Source: Bacteroidota bacterium (lineage in GTDB: Bacteria; Bacteroidota; Ignavibacteria; UBA10030; UBA8401). From it: a stretch of 5,932 nt of DNA. Under the pieces are notes generated by a model, which had not been told where the DNA came from, did not search any database, and saw only the letters and a program-made list of their open reading frames with translations. Shown one piece after another: positions 1-5,438 of the stretch. Numbering within the stretch: the stretch's first letter is position 1; the number at the start of each line of letters is the position of its first letter. Both the position numbers and the translations under genes were made by a program. The stretch spans positions 1-5,932 of the forward strand of contig JAVBYA010000279.1 of NCBI GenBank assembly GCA_030824295.1, given 5' to 3'.

Positions 1-437
1 CGGTGCACATTCCCCTTACGATCCTTGCCGAACGCGATCGAACCCGTCCCGGCGATCAGGATGATGCCGGGAGCTCCGTTGAATGCTCCTTCCAGCGCAA
101 CCCGGGCATCACTCTCCACGATCACATTATTCAGCGGCTTCTTTTGAGACCGTGCATATTTCTTCAGACCGTCCGCCATTCTTTTTTGGTCACCAGCGCG
201 CCCGGCTCCCGTCAATCCGCACACCACCGCACGAAGTTGCTTCGTACTGCATCCGGCCGATTCACAGCACAGGTCCACCAGTGCCATGATGGTCTCCGCC
301 GCTTTATCTACGCCGATGATCTGGAAATTCGATGGTCCGGCGAAATGCTCCGCCACGATCCGTCCGGTGGAATCCGTAATGACAGCGTGCGTTTTTGTTC
401 CGCCGCCGTCCATGCCGATAACGTAACTTGTTCTCAT
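1..437 (-). CDS. BadF/BadG/BcrA/BcrD-type sugar kinase (GlcNAc/MurNAc kinase-like), N-terminal part, cut by window edge
   Basis: The reading frame is open from an ATG at 437 to the window edge, giving 145 residues with the C-terminal part missing. The protein belongs to the ASKHA fold. The phosphate-1 loop DGGGTKT lies at residues 10-16. A second glycine-rich element, CGLTGAGR, is at 73-80. The sequence ESDA at 108-111 places an Asp where N-acetylglucosamine kinases have their catalytic base. The phosphate-2 loop IAGTGSIAFG is at 128-137. Family members phosphorylate amino sugars such as GlcNAc or MurNAc in the cytoplasm with ATP; BadF/BcrA reductase activators share the fold but usually carry FeS cysteines. 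The upstream neighbour on the same strand is an AmpG/MurT-like permease, so a MurNAc kinase (MurK-like) role is the best inference. Substrate cannot be fixed from this fragment. No clear Shine-Dalgarno sequence precedes the ATG, but no other start fits the family N-terminus as well. Confidence 0.9.
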   Translation of the reverse strand, partial: MRTSYVIGMDGGGTKTHAVITDSTGRIVAEHFAGPSNFQIIGVDKAAETIMALVDLCCESAGCSTKQLRAVVCGLTGAGRAGDQKRMADGLKKYARSQKKPLNNVIVESDARVALEGAFNGAPGIILIAGTGSIAFGKDRKGNVH

Positions 438-569
438 ATGACGATAGAAAAAGTATTCTATTCAAAATCCAAAAGCTGATATTGGGCTGTTGGCTGTTGG
501 CTGATAACTGACCGCTATCTGTTATCCTTCATTGACCAATTGTCCACTGTCAATTGTCAATTGCTCTTT
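438..569. other. Repeat-bearing spacer between permease and kinase genes
   Basis: This 132-base, AT-richer spacer separates the permease stop codon from the kinase start. It is made largely of short imperfect direct repeats (described separately). I see no rho-independent terminator with a GC-rich stem and T-run in the transcribed direction, so read-through from permease to kinase is possible. No confident promoter could be assigned; an AT-rich tract just upstream of the kinase ATG (about 440-475) could hold one. Confidence 0.6.
485..563. repeat. Short imperfect direct repeats (GGCTGTT-type and CAATTGT-type units)
   Basis: GGCTGTT occurs at 485-491 and 492-498, followed by the variant GGCTGAT at 499-505. 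The palindromic unit CAATTG(T) occurs at 537-543, 551-557 and 558-563. The pair GATAAC (503-508) and GTTATC (521-526) forms a weak inverted repeat with a 12-base loop. The build is like the repeat arrays at 2171-2237: units of 7-8 bp with single-base changes. Such arrays are familiar from intergenic regions of FCB-group genomes; their function is not known to me. Confidence 0.65.
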
Positions 570-1859
570 TTAGTTTTTCTTTTTCCCGAACTCCGGATCG
601 ATCGTGACCCAAGCGGCAACGAGGAAGCTGGGGAGCGTTGCGATCATCACCCAGAGGAAGAAATGCTGATATCCGAGCCACTCCTGCAGGAACCCGCTGA
701 ACATACCGGGGACCATCACACCCAGCGCCATCAATCCGGTGCAGAGCGCATAATGTGCCGTCTTGTGCGTCCCTTCGGAGACCATCACCATAAAGAGCAT
801 GTATGCCGTGAAACCGAATCCATACCCAAGCTGTTCGACGGCAACAGAGATGTACATCGGCAGCCAATGCTCCGGCTGGATATAGGACAGAAAGAGGTAC
901 ACAGCATCCGGGATGTTGATCGCCATGACCATCGGCCATATCCAAAACTTGAGTCCTTTCTTCGAGATGGCATAACCGCCGAGGAGGCCGCCGATCAGCA
1001 GGAATACAACGCCAACCCCGCCGTACAATTTCCCGATCTCGCTGGTCGCCAGCGCAAGTCCGCCGTCCGCACGCGCATCCATCATGAACGGCGGAGCGAT
1101 CTTCAACAGCTGTGCTTCGGCAAACCGGTAGAGAAGTAAGAAGGCAAGGATCCGCCCGATCTGTTCTTTCCGGAGGAATAGCACGAAGGTATTCCCGAAT
1201 TCGCTCATCACTGGTAGGAAACCGGAATCGGAAAGCGATGCCGTATCGGACGCCGGGACAGGAAGGATGAAACGGTGATAGACGAACAGTAAGAGGAACA
1301 CCGCCGCAACGATAAAGAAGGTGAGCGACCATGCAGCGGCAACGGATCCGGCGTACACCTTCAATTCACCGGCGGCATACACAAGCGCCCCTTGCCCGAT
1401 GATCATCGCAAGGCGGAATGCCGTGCTGCGGACACCGACGAATGCCGCCTGCTGATGTTCCTGCAGACCGAGCATATAGAATCCATCCGCAGCGATGTCG
1501 TGCGTAGCAGAACTGAATGCCACCAGCCAGAGGATGGCCAGGGACCATTGGAAGAACCCTTCGGCCGGAATGGTCAGGGCCAGACCGGCAAGCGCCGCTC
1601 CGATCAGGAATTGCATCGAGAGGATCCACGTCCGTTTGGTCCCGAAGATATCCACCAGCGGACTCCACAACGGTTTGATGACCCAGGGCAGGTTCAGCCA
1701 GCTTGTATAGAGTGCGATATCGGCATTGGAGATCCCCATCGCCTTGTACATGACCACAGAGACCATGTTCACCATGACGAATGGTATCCCCTGTCCGAAA
1801 TAGAGTGTCGGGATCCAGGACCAGGGTGAGCGTGTCTTTACGTTCGGACTATTATCCAT
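570..1859 (-). CDS. MFS permease of the AmpG/PAT type, probable muropeptide or MurNAc importer
   Basis: This 429-residue integral membrane protein has about 12 hydrophobic segments, the usual size for the major facilitator superfamily. Several stretches match the AmpG family. GQGIPFVMV at 22-30 lies in helix 1. PWVIKPLWSPLVD at 58-70 matches the AmpG pattern in which a Lys-Phe/Pro-Leu-Trp-x-Pro-Leu-x-Asp element ends helix 2. DIAADGFYML at 121-130 and a conserved Arg region near 144-149 correspond to helices 4-5. AmpG imports GlcNAc-anhydroMurNAc muropeptides by proton symport across the inner membrane, and the related MurT of Tannerella imports MurNAc. The kinase immediately downstream supports such a role, while the exact substrate is inferred. 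An in-frame TTG at 1883 would add eight residues; the ATG at 1859 is preferred because the added residues show no family character. The C-terminus is lysine-rich (GKKKN), as expected for a cytoplasmic tail. Confidence 0.85.
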   Translation of the reverse strand: MDNSPNVKTRSPWSWIPTLYFGQGIPFVMVNMVSVVMYKAMGISNADIALYTSWLNLPWVIKPLWSPLVDIFGTKRTWILSMQFLIGAALAGLALTIPAEGFFQWSLAILWLVAFSSATHDIAADGFYMLGLQEHQQAAFVGVRSTAFRLAMIIGQGALVYAAGELKVYAGSVAAAWSLTFFIVAAVFLLLFVYHRFILPVPASDTASLSDSGFLPVMSEFGNTFVLFLRKEQIGRILAFLLLYRFAEAQLLKIAPPFMMDARADGGLALATSEIGKLYGGVGVVFLLIGGLLGGYAISKKGLKFWIWPMVMAINIPDAVYLFLSYIQPEHWLPMYISVAVEQLGYGFGFTAYMLFMVMVSEGTHKTAHYALCTGLMALGVMVPGMFSGFLQEWLGYQHFFLWVMIATLPSFLVAAWVTIDPEFGKKKN

Positions 1860-1901
1860 AAGAACTCGGGAATAATGCAACAAGAGAAAATTACACGTTG
1901 T

Positions 1902-1928
1902 TGAACTGCGGAGCAGATGAACTGCGGA
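1902..1928. repeat. 11-bp direct repeat TGAACTGCGGA
   Basis: TGAACTGCGGA occurs exactly at 1902-1912 and 1918-1928, a 16-bp spacing. A further GGAACTGGAACC stretch follows directly, so the tract reads as degenerate repetition of a GGAACTG-like unit. It lies 43-69 bases upstream of the permease start codon. It could be decorative low-complexity DNA like the other arrays here, or a tandem operator; the sequence alone does not decide. Confidence 0.5.
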
Positions 1929-2009
1929 ACTGGAACCTTGACACTCTGGAACGCGACAAGAGTTATTAATTTTGCGCCGCTTCCAAAAGACAGTATTGTG
2001 TTGTTGTGA

Positions 2010-2057
2010 TCATCCTTCGTCTCGCCATTCAGGAAATGCCGGGCTCGCTCAGGATGA
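2010..2057. repeat. Interspersed hairpin-type repeat (TCATCCT ... AGGATGA)
   Basis: The perfect 7-bp arms TCATCCT (2010-2016) and AGGATGA (2051-2057) enclose a 34-base interior. The arms extend imperfectly as TCATCCTTCG against CGCTCAGGATGA, and a smaller nested inverted repeat CATT/AATG sits at 2026-2038. Elements with the ends TCATCCTGAGCG and CGAAGGATGA are widespread in intergenic DNA of many bacteria, including FCB lineages and environmental genomes, and are thought to be REP-like. No transposase or other coding capacity is present. On RNA, either strand could fold into a branched hairpin. Confidence 0.6.
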
Positions 2058-2170
2058 CTATCTTGTTTTGCAAGCTGAATTACTGGAATTGGCTCCAGAA
2101 GGTCTCTCAAAATATTCCAATCGGGCTGTGCTGACGATATTATTCTCTATGGTAGTATTTTTGAGTTGAC

Positions 2171-2237
2171 ATCTAATCATCTAACCGTCTAATGATCTAT
2201 AGTCTGTTCTGTAATCTGTAATCTGATAATCTGTAAT
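2171..2237. repeat. Two adjacent arrays of 7-8 bp imperfect tandem repeats
   Basis: The first array has four 8-bp units with a CTA core: ATCTAATC (2171-2178), ATCTAACC (2179-2186), GTCTAATG (2187-2194) and ATCTATAG (2195-2202). The second has four units of CTGTAAT or a variant at 2209-2215, 2216-2222, 2223-2230 (CTGATAAT) and 2231-2237. The arrays end 7 bases from the stop codon of the SpoIID-domain gene, so they lie in its 3' untranslated region. The regular period with changed bases suggests slippage followed by drift, or a maintained spacer pattern. Confidence 0.7.
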
Positions 2238-2244
2238 TTTCTGA

Positions 2245-3561
2245 TCAGTAAACCTTTCTCAACTCCGCCTCTCTGAAATAATGCTTCACGATCTGTTCCG
2301 ATGAGAATCCTTTCACCGCCATGACCGCTGCACCGATCTGGCAAAGCCCCACGCCGTGTCCCCAACCGCCGCCGCGGAGAATGAACGAATCATGCTCCTT
2401 CTCCACCACGAATGCGGAACTATAGAGATGGGATGCAGATAACCAGCGGCGTATCTCCAGCTCTTTCCCGACCGTGAGTGTCTGTTTGCTTCCCTCGATC
2501 CGCAGCCGGGTGATGCGCCCGGAAGGTCCGCGCTTGACAGGCACCAGCTGTGTGATGGTCCCGAAATCGATCCCCGATTTCTTCTTCACCAGGTCGGAGA
2601 GTTCCTGAACGGAATAGCGGACCGTCCACCGGAAGAAATCGGTCGTTTCCTGATCGAAGGATGGGAGGATCTGACGGAGGATGTTGCCGTCCGTCGTATT
2701 GCAGAATGCTTCCGGTTTGGAGAGGATCCACTGCGATGCTTCCTCCTCGCTCTTCAGCGGCAGGTACGCATGGTCCGCAGAACACGGCACCGGCTGCAAG
2801 TACGCGAACGGCGTCTCCGCCCAGGTGGTATGGAACGGTTCCGAGATACCGCCGCACGATTTGGAGAAGCGGGCGTCGCAGATCTCATTATTATGGATAA
2901 GGAACACACCGCGCGTTGCGGTGATCGCTTCCTTTGCGGCGTTGGAGATATCCTTCGTGATACCCTGATAACGCTGACAATGGTCATCCGCGCAGACGTC
3001 AAAGATATCATGGTCCTCGCGGTCATAATAGCGGACCAATTCCGTCTCGGTCCTGCTCGTCCGCTGGGACGGGATGCCGAGTGTGGAGAACTTCTTCTTC
3101 ATCTCCAGCATCGCCACCAGCCAGCTGCGCGAGGTGATGGCGTGCGCTTTCAGCAGCTCCATCGGTGCGCTGGCGCTCATTTCGGACGAGATGACGCTGG
3201 CAAGGTATTCCTCCACCGACACTTCGTTGATGGCAGTGATACCGTCCGGACGCGCCACCAGCCGCAGCGCTCCCTGGAAGGTCTGATGCTCCTTCCGTTC
3301 CCAATGGAAATTGATGCCGAAGAGCACATCGTGCAGCATGAACGCACCGCCGTTGACCGGTGTGAAAACGATCTGGTTCCCGCGGAGCAGTTCGATCTCC
3401 TTCCCTCCGTACAAGACCACGTCGCCATCCTTCAATACAGCGCGGAACGGTCCGGAGACGATCACATCCTCAGCGATCTTGAATTTCTGCAGCAGCTCTC
3501 CGGAGATTTCCGGGTACCGCTCGATGACGCCCACTTTGATGACCGGTTCTGATGTGATCAT
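2245..3561 (-). CDS. SpoIID/LytB-domain protein, putative murein lytic transglycosylase without signal peptide
   Basis: This 438-residue protein carries the SpoIID hallmarks in order. A small beta-rich N-terminal region spans about 1-110. VEEYLASVISSEM at 116-128 contains Glu127, which aligns with the catalytic Glu of SpoIID lytic transglycosylases; LLKAHAITSRSW at 136-147 follows. His184, Cys190, His194 and Cys195 match the spacing of the zinc site described for clostridial SpoIID. The Ser-Cys-Gly-Gly turn is at 235-238, and the C-terminal GGWGHGVGLCQIGA is at 398-411. SpoIID cleaves denuded glycan strands to anhydro-MurNAc products outside the cytoplasmic membrane during Bacillus and Clostridium sporulation. 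Here no hydrophobic signal or anchor is seen at the N-terminus (MITSEPVIKV...), so the protein looks cytoplasmic. The start codon overlaps the upstream stop as ATGA, with GAGG four bases ahead of it. A longer in-frame start at 3783 would overlap the neighbour by over 220 bases and add an atypical peptide. Confidence 0.88.
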   Translation of the reverse strand: MITSEPVIKVGVIERYPEISGELLQKFKIAEDVIVSGPFRAVLKDGDVVLYGGKEIELLRGNQIVFTPVNGGAFMLHDVLFGINFHWERKEHQTFQGALRLVARPDGITAINEVSVEEYLASVISSEMSASAPMELLKAHAITSRSWLVAMLEMKKKFSTLGIPSQRTSRTETELVRYYDREDHDIFDVCADDHCQRYQGITKDISNAAKEAITATRGVFLIHNNEICDARFSKSCGGISEPFHTTWAETPFAYLQPVPCSADHAYLPLKSEEEASQWILSKPEAFCNTTDGNILRQILPSFDQETTDFFRWTVRYSVQELSDLVKKKSGIDFGTITQLVPVKRGPSGRITRLRIEGSKQTLTVGKELEIRRWLSASHLYSSAFVVEKEHDSFILRGGGWGHGVGLCQIGAAVMAVKGFSSEQIVKHYFREAELRKVY

Positions 3562-4532
3562 AATGCCTCGATGATCCTTCGGACCGTGTCCTGCGGGACA
3601 CTGGTCTCCTGATAGATGGAGGTGAGCAGCGCACTGTCCGCCCGGAGAAAGTCCTTCTCCATCGGCGTGACGACAAGACCGCCGATGTCGACCGATGCGG
3701 GACTGATGAGCACCTTCTCCTCCCCTTCCTTGAAATAGACATCCGGACGATGTTTGCTCCGGATGAACACGATGATGGTCCACGTCCCGTCCGCGAACGT
3801 ACAGATCACGTTCATCATCGGTTCATCGTTCGTGCCGGTCACGCGGCGCATCGCCGACGTGAGACGGAGGAACGCCAGTTCCATCGCCTGCTCGCTCGAA
3901 CCGGTCAGCACAACAACGCTCCGTCCGTATCCTTCCGCCGTTGCAACGCGCACATTGCCGCTCTCTTTAACCGTGCGAAGATATGCCGGGAGTTCCTTCT
4001 CCGCCGGAATGGCGCCGACCGGCGAAGCCTGGAAGTGCAGATGGTCAGGTGCCGATGCGCCGCATTTCGGTCCGTTGTAAAAAACGGAATAGCGCGGCGA
4101 CAGTTCCTTCGCCATGGCGAGGAAGGTCAGGATGGACTCTTCGATGGACTGCGGAATATGGTCAACGTGGGCGATGGTGAAATGCTCGGGGAAGATCGGC
4201 ATCGGGTTGCAGAGGATGAGGAACTTCTCCCGGACGAGGATCCCCTGCTGCTCCGGAGGAAGATGCGCTCCGCAGAGGAAGCATTTCCGTTCCTTGATCG
4301 CTGCGGCATCGACCTTGGCGCCGGTGCTGACGATGCGCTTGGGATTGTACTGCAGGCGGACGCTGAAACTGCCGCACGGGACCGGGCGGAACTGGACGTT
4401 CTTCAATGCAGCGACACCGTCACGGAGCATCGGCCATTGCGTCTGCTGTGACTCATACAACTGATGCGTCAGTTCATGCAGTGATTCGGTGGAATGCTCC
4501 GGGAACCGGGCGAACGGCGTGTGTTGGGACAT
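3558..4532 (-). CDS. HIT/GalT-like nucleotidyltransferase or phosphorylase-type protein (DUF4922 type)
   Basis: This 324-residue, soluble protein has the build of the GalT / Ap4A phosphorylase branch of the HIT superfamily. Cys84-x-x-Cys87 lies where GalT has its zinc cysteines. Next comes CNPMPIFPEHFTI at 108-120, like the substrate-binding Asn-Pro-x-Pro...Pro-x-His region. GPKCGASAPDHLHFQ at 154-168 holds the HxHxQ motif, with His166 in the place of the nucleophile that forms the nucleotidyl-His intermediate and His164 as possible metal ligand. A C-terminal half (about 200-324) with VDIGGLVVTPMEKDF at 281-295 resembles the C-terminal part of sugar-nucleotide phosphorylases. GalT-type enzymes exchange sugar-1-phosphates on UDP-sugars; Ap4A and GDP-hexose phosphorylases split nucleotides with phosphate. 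Substrate here is unknown; the murein context makes an amino-sugar phosphate plausible but this is inference. The start lies 4 bases after the GNAT stop, and the stop overlaps the SpoIID start as ATGA. Confidence 0.75.
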   Translation of the reverse strand: MSQHTPFARFPEHSTESLHELTHQLYESQQTQWPMLRDGVAALKNVQFRPVPCGSFSVRLQYNPKRIVSTGAKVDAAAIKERKCFLCGAHLPPEQQGILVREKFLILCNPMPIFPEHFTIAHVDHIPQSIEESILTFLAMAKELSPRYSVFYNGPKCGASAPDHLHFQASPVGAIPAEKELPAYLRTVKESGNVRVATAEGYGRSVVVLTGSSEQAMELAFLRLTSAMRRVTGTNDEPMMNVICTFADGTWTIIVFIRSKHRPDVYFKEGEEKVLISPASVDIGGLVVTPMEKDFLRADSALLTSIYQETSVPQDTVRRIIEAL

Positions 4533-4536
4533 GCGG

Positions 4537-5046
4537 TTATCGTTTGATCTCGCGGTAGCCGACGAAATGGTTCACGGTGCTCTTTCCCATCTGGAACGGC
4601 GATTGTTCGACGAAGGTGAATCCAAGTTTCTTGTACCATTCCAGCGACGGTACGTTCTGCTCCATCACTCCGAGCCAGATCTGTCCGAACGTATGAGCGA
4701 CCGCGGTCGTCTCGACCAGCTGCAGCAGACCGGAACCGATCCCTTTCCCCTGGAATTCCGGCAGCACATAGAGCGATTCCAGATAGCAGCGCTGATGGTC
4801 CGAATTGATCTTCATCCGCGCATAGCCGACGATATGTCCCTTCACTTCGGCAACAAAACCGATGCTCTGCGGGTCATCGTACAGCTGTGCAAAATTGATC
4901 TCCGAATAATAATTATTGAAGTACCATTGAATGTCGGTGATGGGAATGAAATCGGCGTACGACGCCAGCCAGGTATTGAAGAGCACCTTCTGGATCTCGT
5001 TCGTATCGTCCAGGGTCCATTGACGGTATGTGGTGTGTAATGACAT
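4537..5046 (-). CDS. GNAT family N-acetyltransferase
   Basis: This 169-residue protein is a complete GNAT domain, of the usual length. The acetyl-CoA pyrophosphate loop QGKGIGSGLL lies at 99-108 after the beta-4 strand YLESLYVLPEF (88-98). The later motif NVPSLEWYKKLGF (131-143) is typical of the C-terminal helix and strand of small-molecule or protein N-acetyltransferases. GNAT enzymes transfer acetyl from acetyl-CoA to an amine in the cytoplasm. Substrate specificity cannot be read from the sequence; an amino sugar or muropeptide amine is suggested only by the surrounding genes. The ATG shares one base with the stop codon of the lipoprotein gene (TAATG), pointing to translational coupling. 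No Shine-Dalgarno sequence is visible. Confidence 0.9.
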   Translation of the reverse strand: MSLHTTYRQWTLDDTNEIQKVLFNTWLASYADFIPITDIQWYFNNYYSEINFAQLYDDPQSIGFVAEVKGHIVGYARMKINSDHQRCYLESLYVLPEFQGKGIGSGLLQLVETTAVAHTFGQIWLGVMEQNVPSLEWYKKLGFTFVEQSPFQMGKSTVNHFVGYREIKR

Positions 5047-5438
5047 TAGAAGACGATCGTTGTATCCATGGTGGTCGTTGGCGTCCGGTACACTTTGAAC
5101 GTATACGCCCCGGTGTCCGGGACGGTGACCTGCATGGTATGAATGAAGGATCCGATCACCTGCACGCAGGTGACGTTCCGTTTCAGTTTTCTGTAGAGTG
5201 TGAAATGTGAGGAACGTCCGCTGCGGACCTCTTCAACGCGGGAAAAGGACCAGCACGGCGTCGGGGTCATACAGAAGAACGACAGCGTCGCGGACCTGCC
5301 GACGACCGTATCCACACGGAATGTCTCCACATACGCTACCGCTTCATCGTATTCATCCTGGCCGTCCAGCACATCCTCGCAGCTGGCCAGAGCGACCAGC
5401 GTTGACATCAGCAATATGATCGGGATGAGACCCTTCAT
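5046..5438 (-). CDS. Small putative lipoprotein of unknown family
   Basis: The 130-residue product starts with a lipoprotein signal: Lys2, a hydrophobic stretch from residue 4 to 18, and a lipobox LASC with the lipidated Cys at residue 20. An acidic tract (EDVLDGQDEYDE) follows the Cys directly. The remaining 100 residues are Thr/Val-rich and probably beta-stranded, with three more cysteines (56, 62, 91) and a C-terminal end VPDTGAYTFKVYRTPTT reminiscent of an immunoglobulin-like or other beta-sandwich edge. I do not recognise the family. The ATG at 5438 is chosen because it forms a TGATG overlap with the upstream stop; a GTG one codon earlier is possible. A surface or periplasmic lipoprotein inside an otherwise cytoplasmic gene set may bind or hand over an envelope-derived ligand, but nothing in the sequence shows this. 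Confidence 0.8.
   Translation of the reverse strand: MKGLIPIILLMSTLVALASCEDVLDGQDEYDEAVAYVETFRVDTVVGRSATLSFFCMTPTPCWSFSRVEEVRSGRSSHFTLYRKLKRNVTCVQVIGSFIHTMQVTVPDTGAYTFKVYRTPTTTMDTTIVF

Larger units (their letters stand above)
1860..2244. other. 385-base non-coding spacer rich in repeats
   Basis: No credible gene is present: the open frames here are short, overlap repeats on both strands, and resemble nothing I recognise. From low to high coordinates it holds an 11-bp direct repeat (1902-1928), an interspersed hairpin repeat (2010-2057), a small perfect inverted repeat CTGGA/TCCAG (2083-2098), and two periodic arrays (2171-2202 and 2209-2237). The spacer lies downstream of the SpoIID-domain gene and upstream of the permease gene, so it probably contains the end of one transcript and the promoter of the next. 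Neither a textbook terminator nor a confident promoter box is visible. Confidence 0.7.

Noticed and set aside
537..556. CAATTG/CAATTG inverted repeat as a terminator of the permease transcript
   Set aside because: The stem is 6 bp and AT-rich, the unit is itself palindromic, and no T-run follows in the transcribed direction.
550..1332. Alternative minus-strand open frame (260 codons) within the permease gene
   Set aside because: It lies in another frame of the same strand, its product is Cys/Arg/Pro-rich without a domain, while the permease frame shows AmpG-family motifs throughout.
1860..1883. TTG start adding eight residues to the permease
   Set aside because: The ATG at 1859 begins a typical polar N-terminus before helix 1; the added residues show no family resemblance.
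1838..2169. Small open frames on both strands in the 385-base spacer
   Set aside because: They run through the repeats and the hairpin element, have no family resemblance, and their starts lack support.
2171..2237. CRISPR array
   Set aside because: The units are only 7-8 bp, contiguous and without spacers, and no cas genes are present.
2770..3552. Long plus-strand open frame (260 codons) opposite the SpoIID-domain gene
   Set aside because: It is antisense to a gene with clear family motifs; its product is Arg/Asp/His-rich with no recognisable domain, as expected for a shadow frame in GC-rich DNA.
3562..3783. N-terminal extension of the SpoIID-domain gene to an earlier in-frame start
   Set aside because: It would overlap the HIT/GalT-like gene by more than 220 bases, adds an atypical Arg/His/Gly-rich peptide, and the ATGA junction at 3561 gives a standard coupled start.
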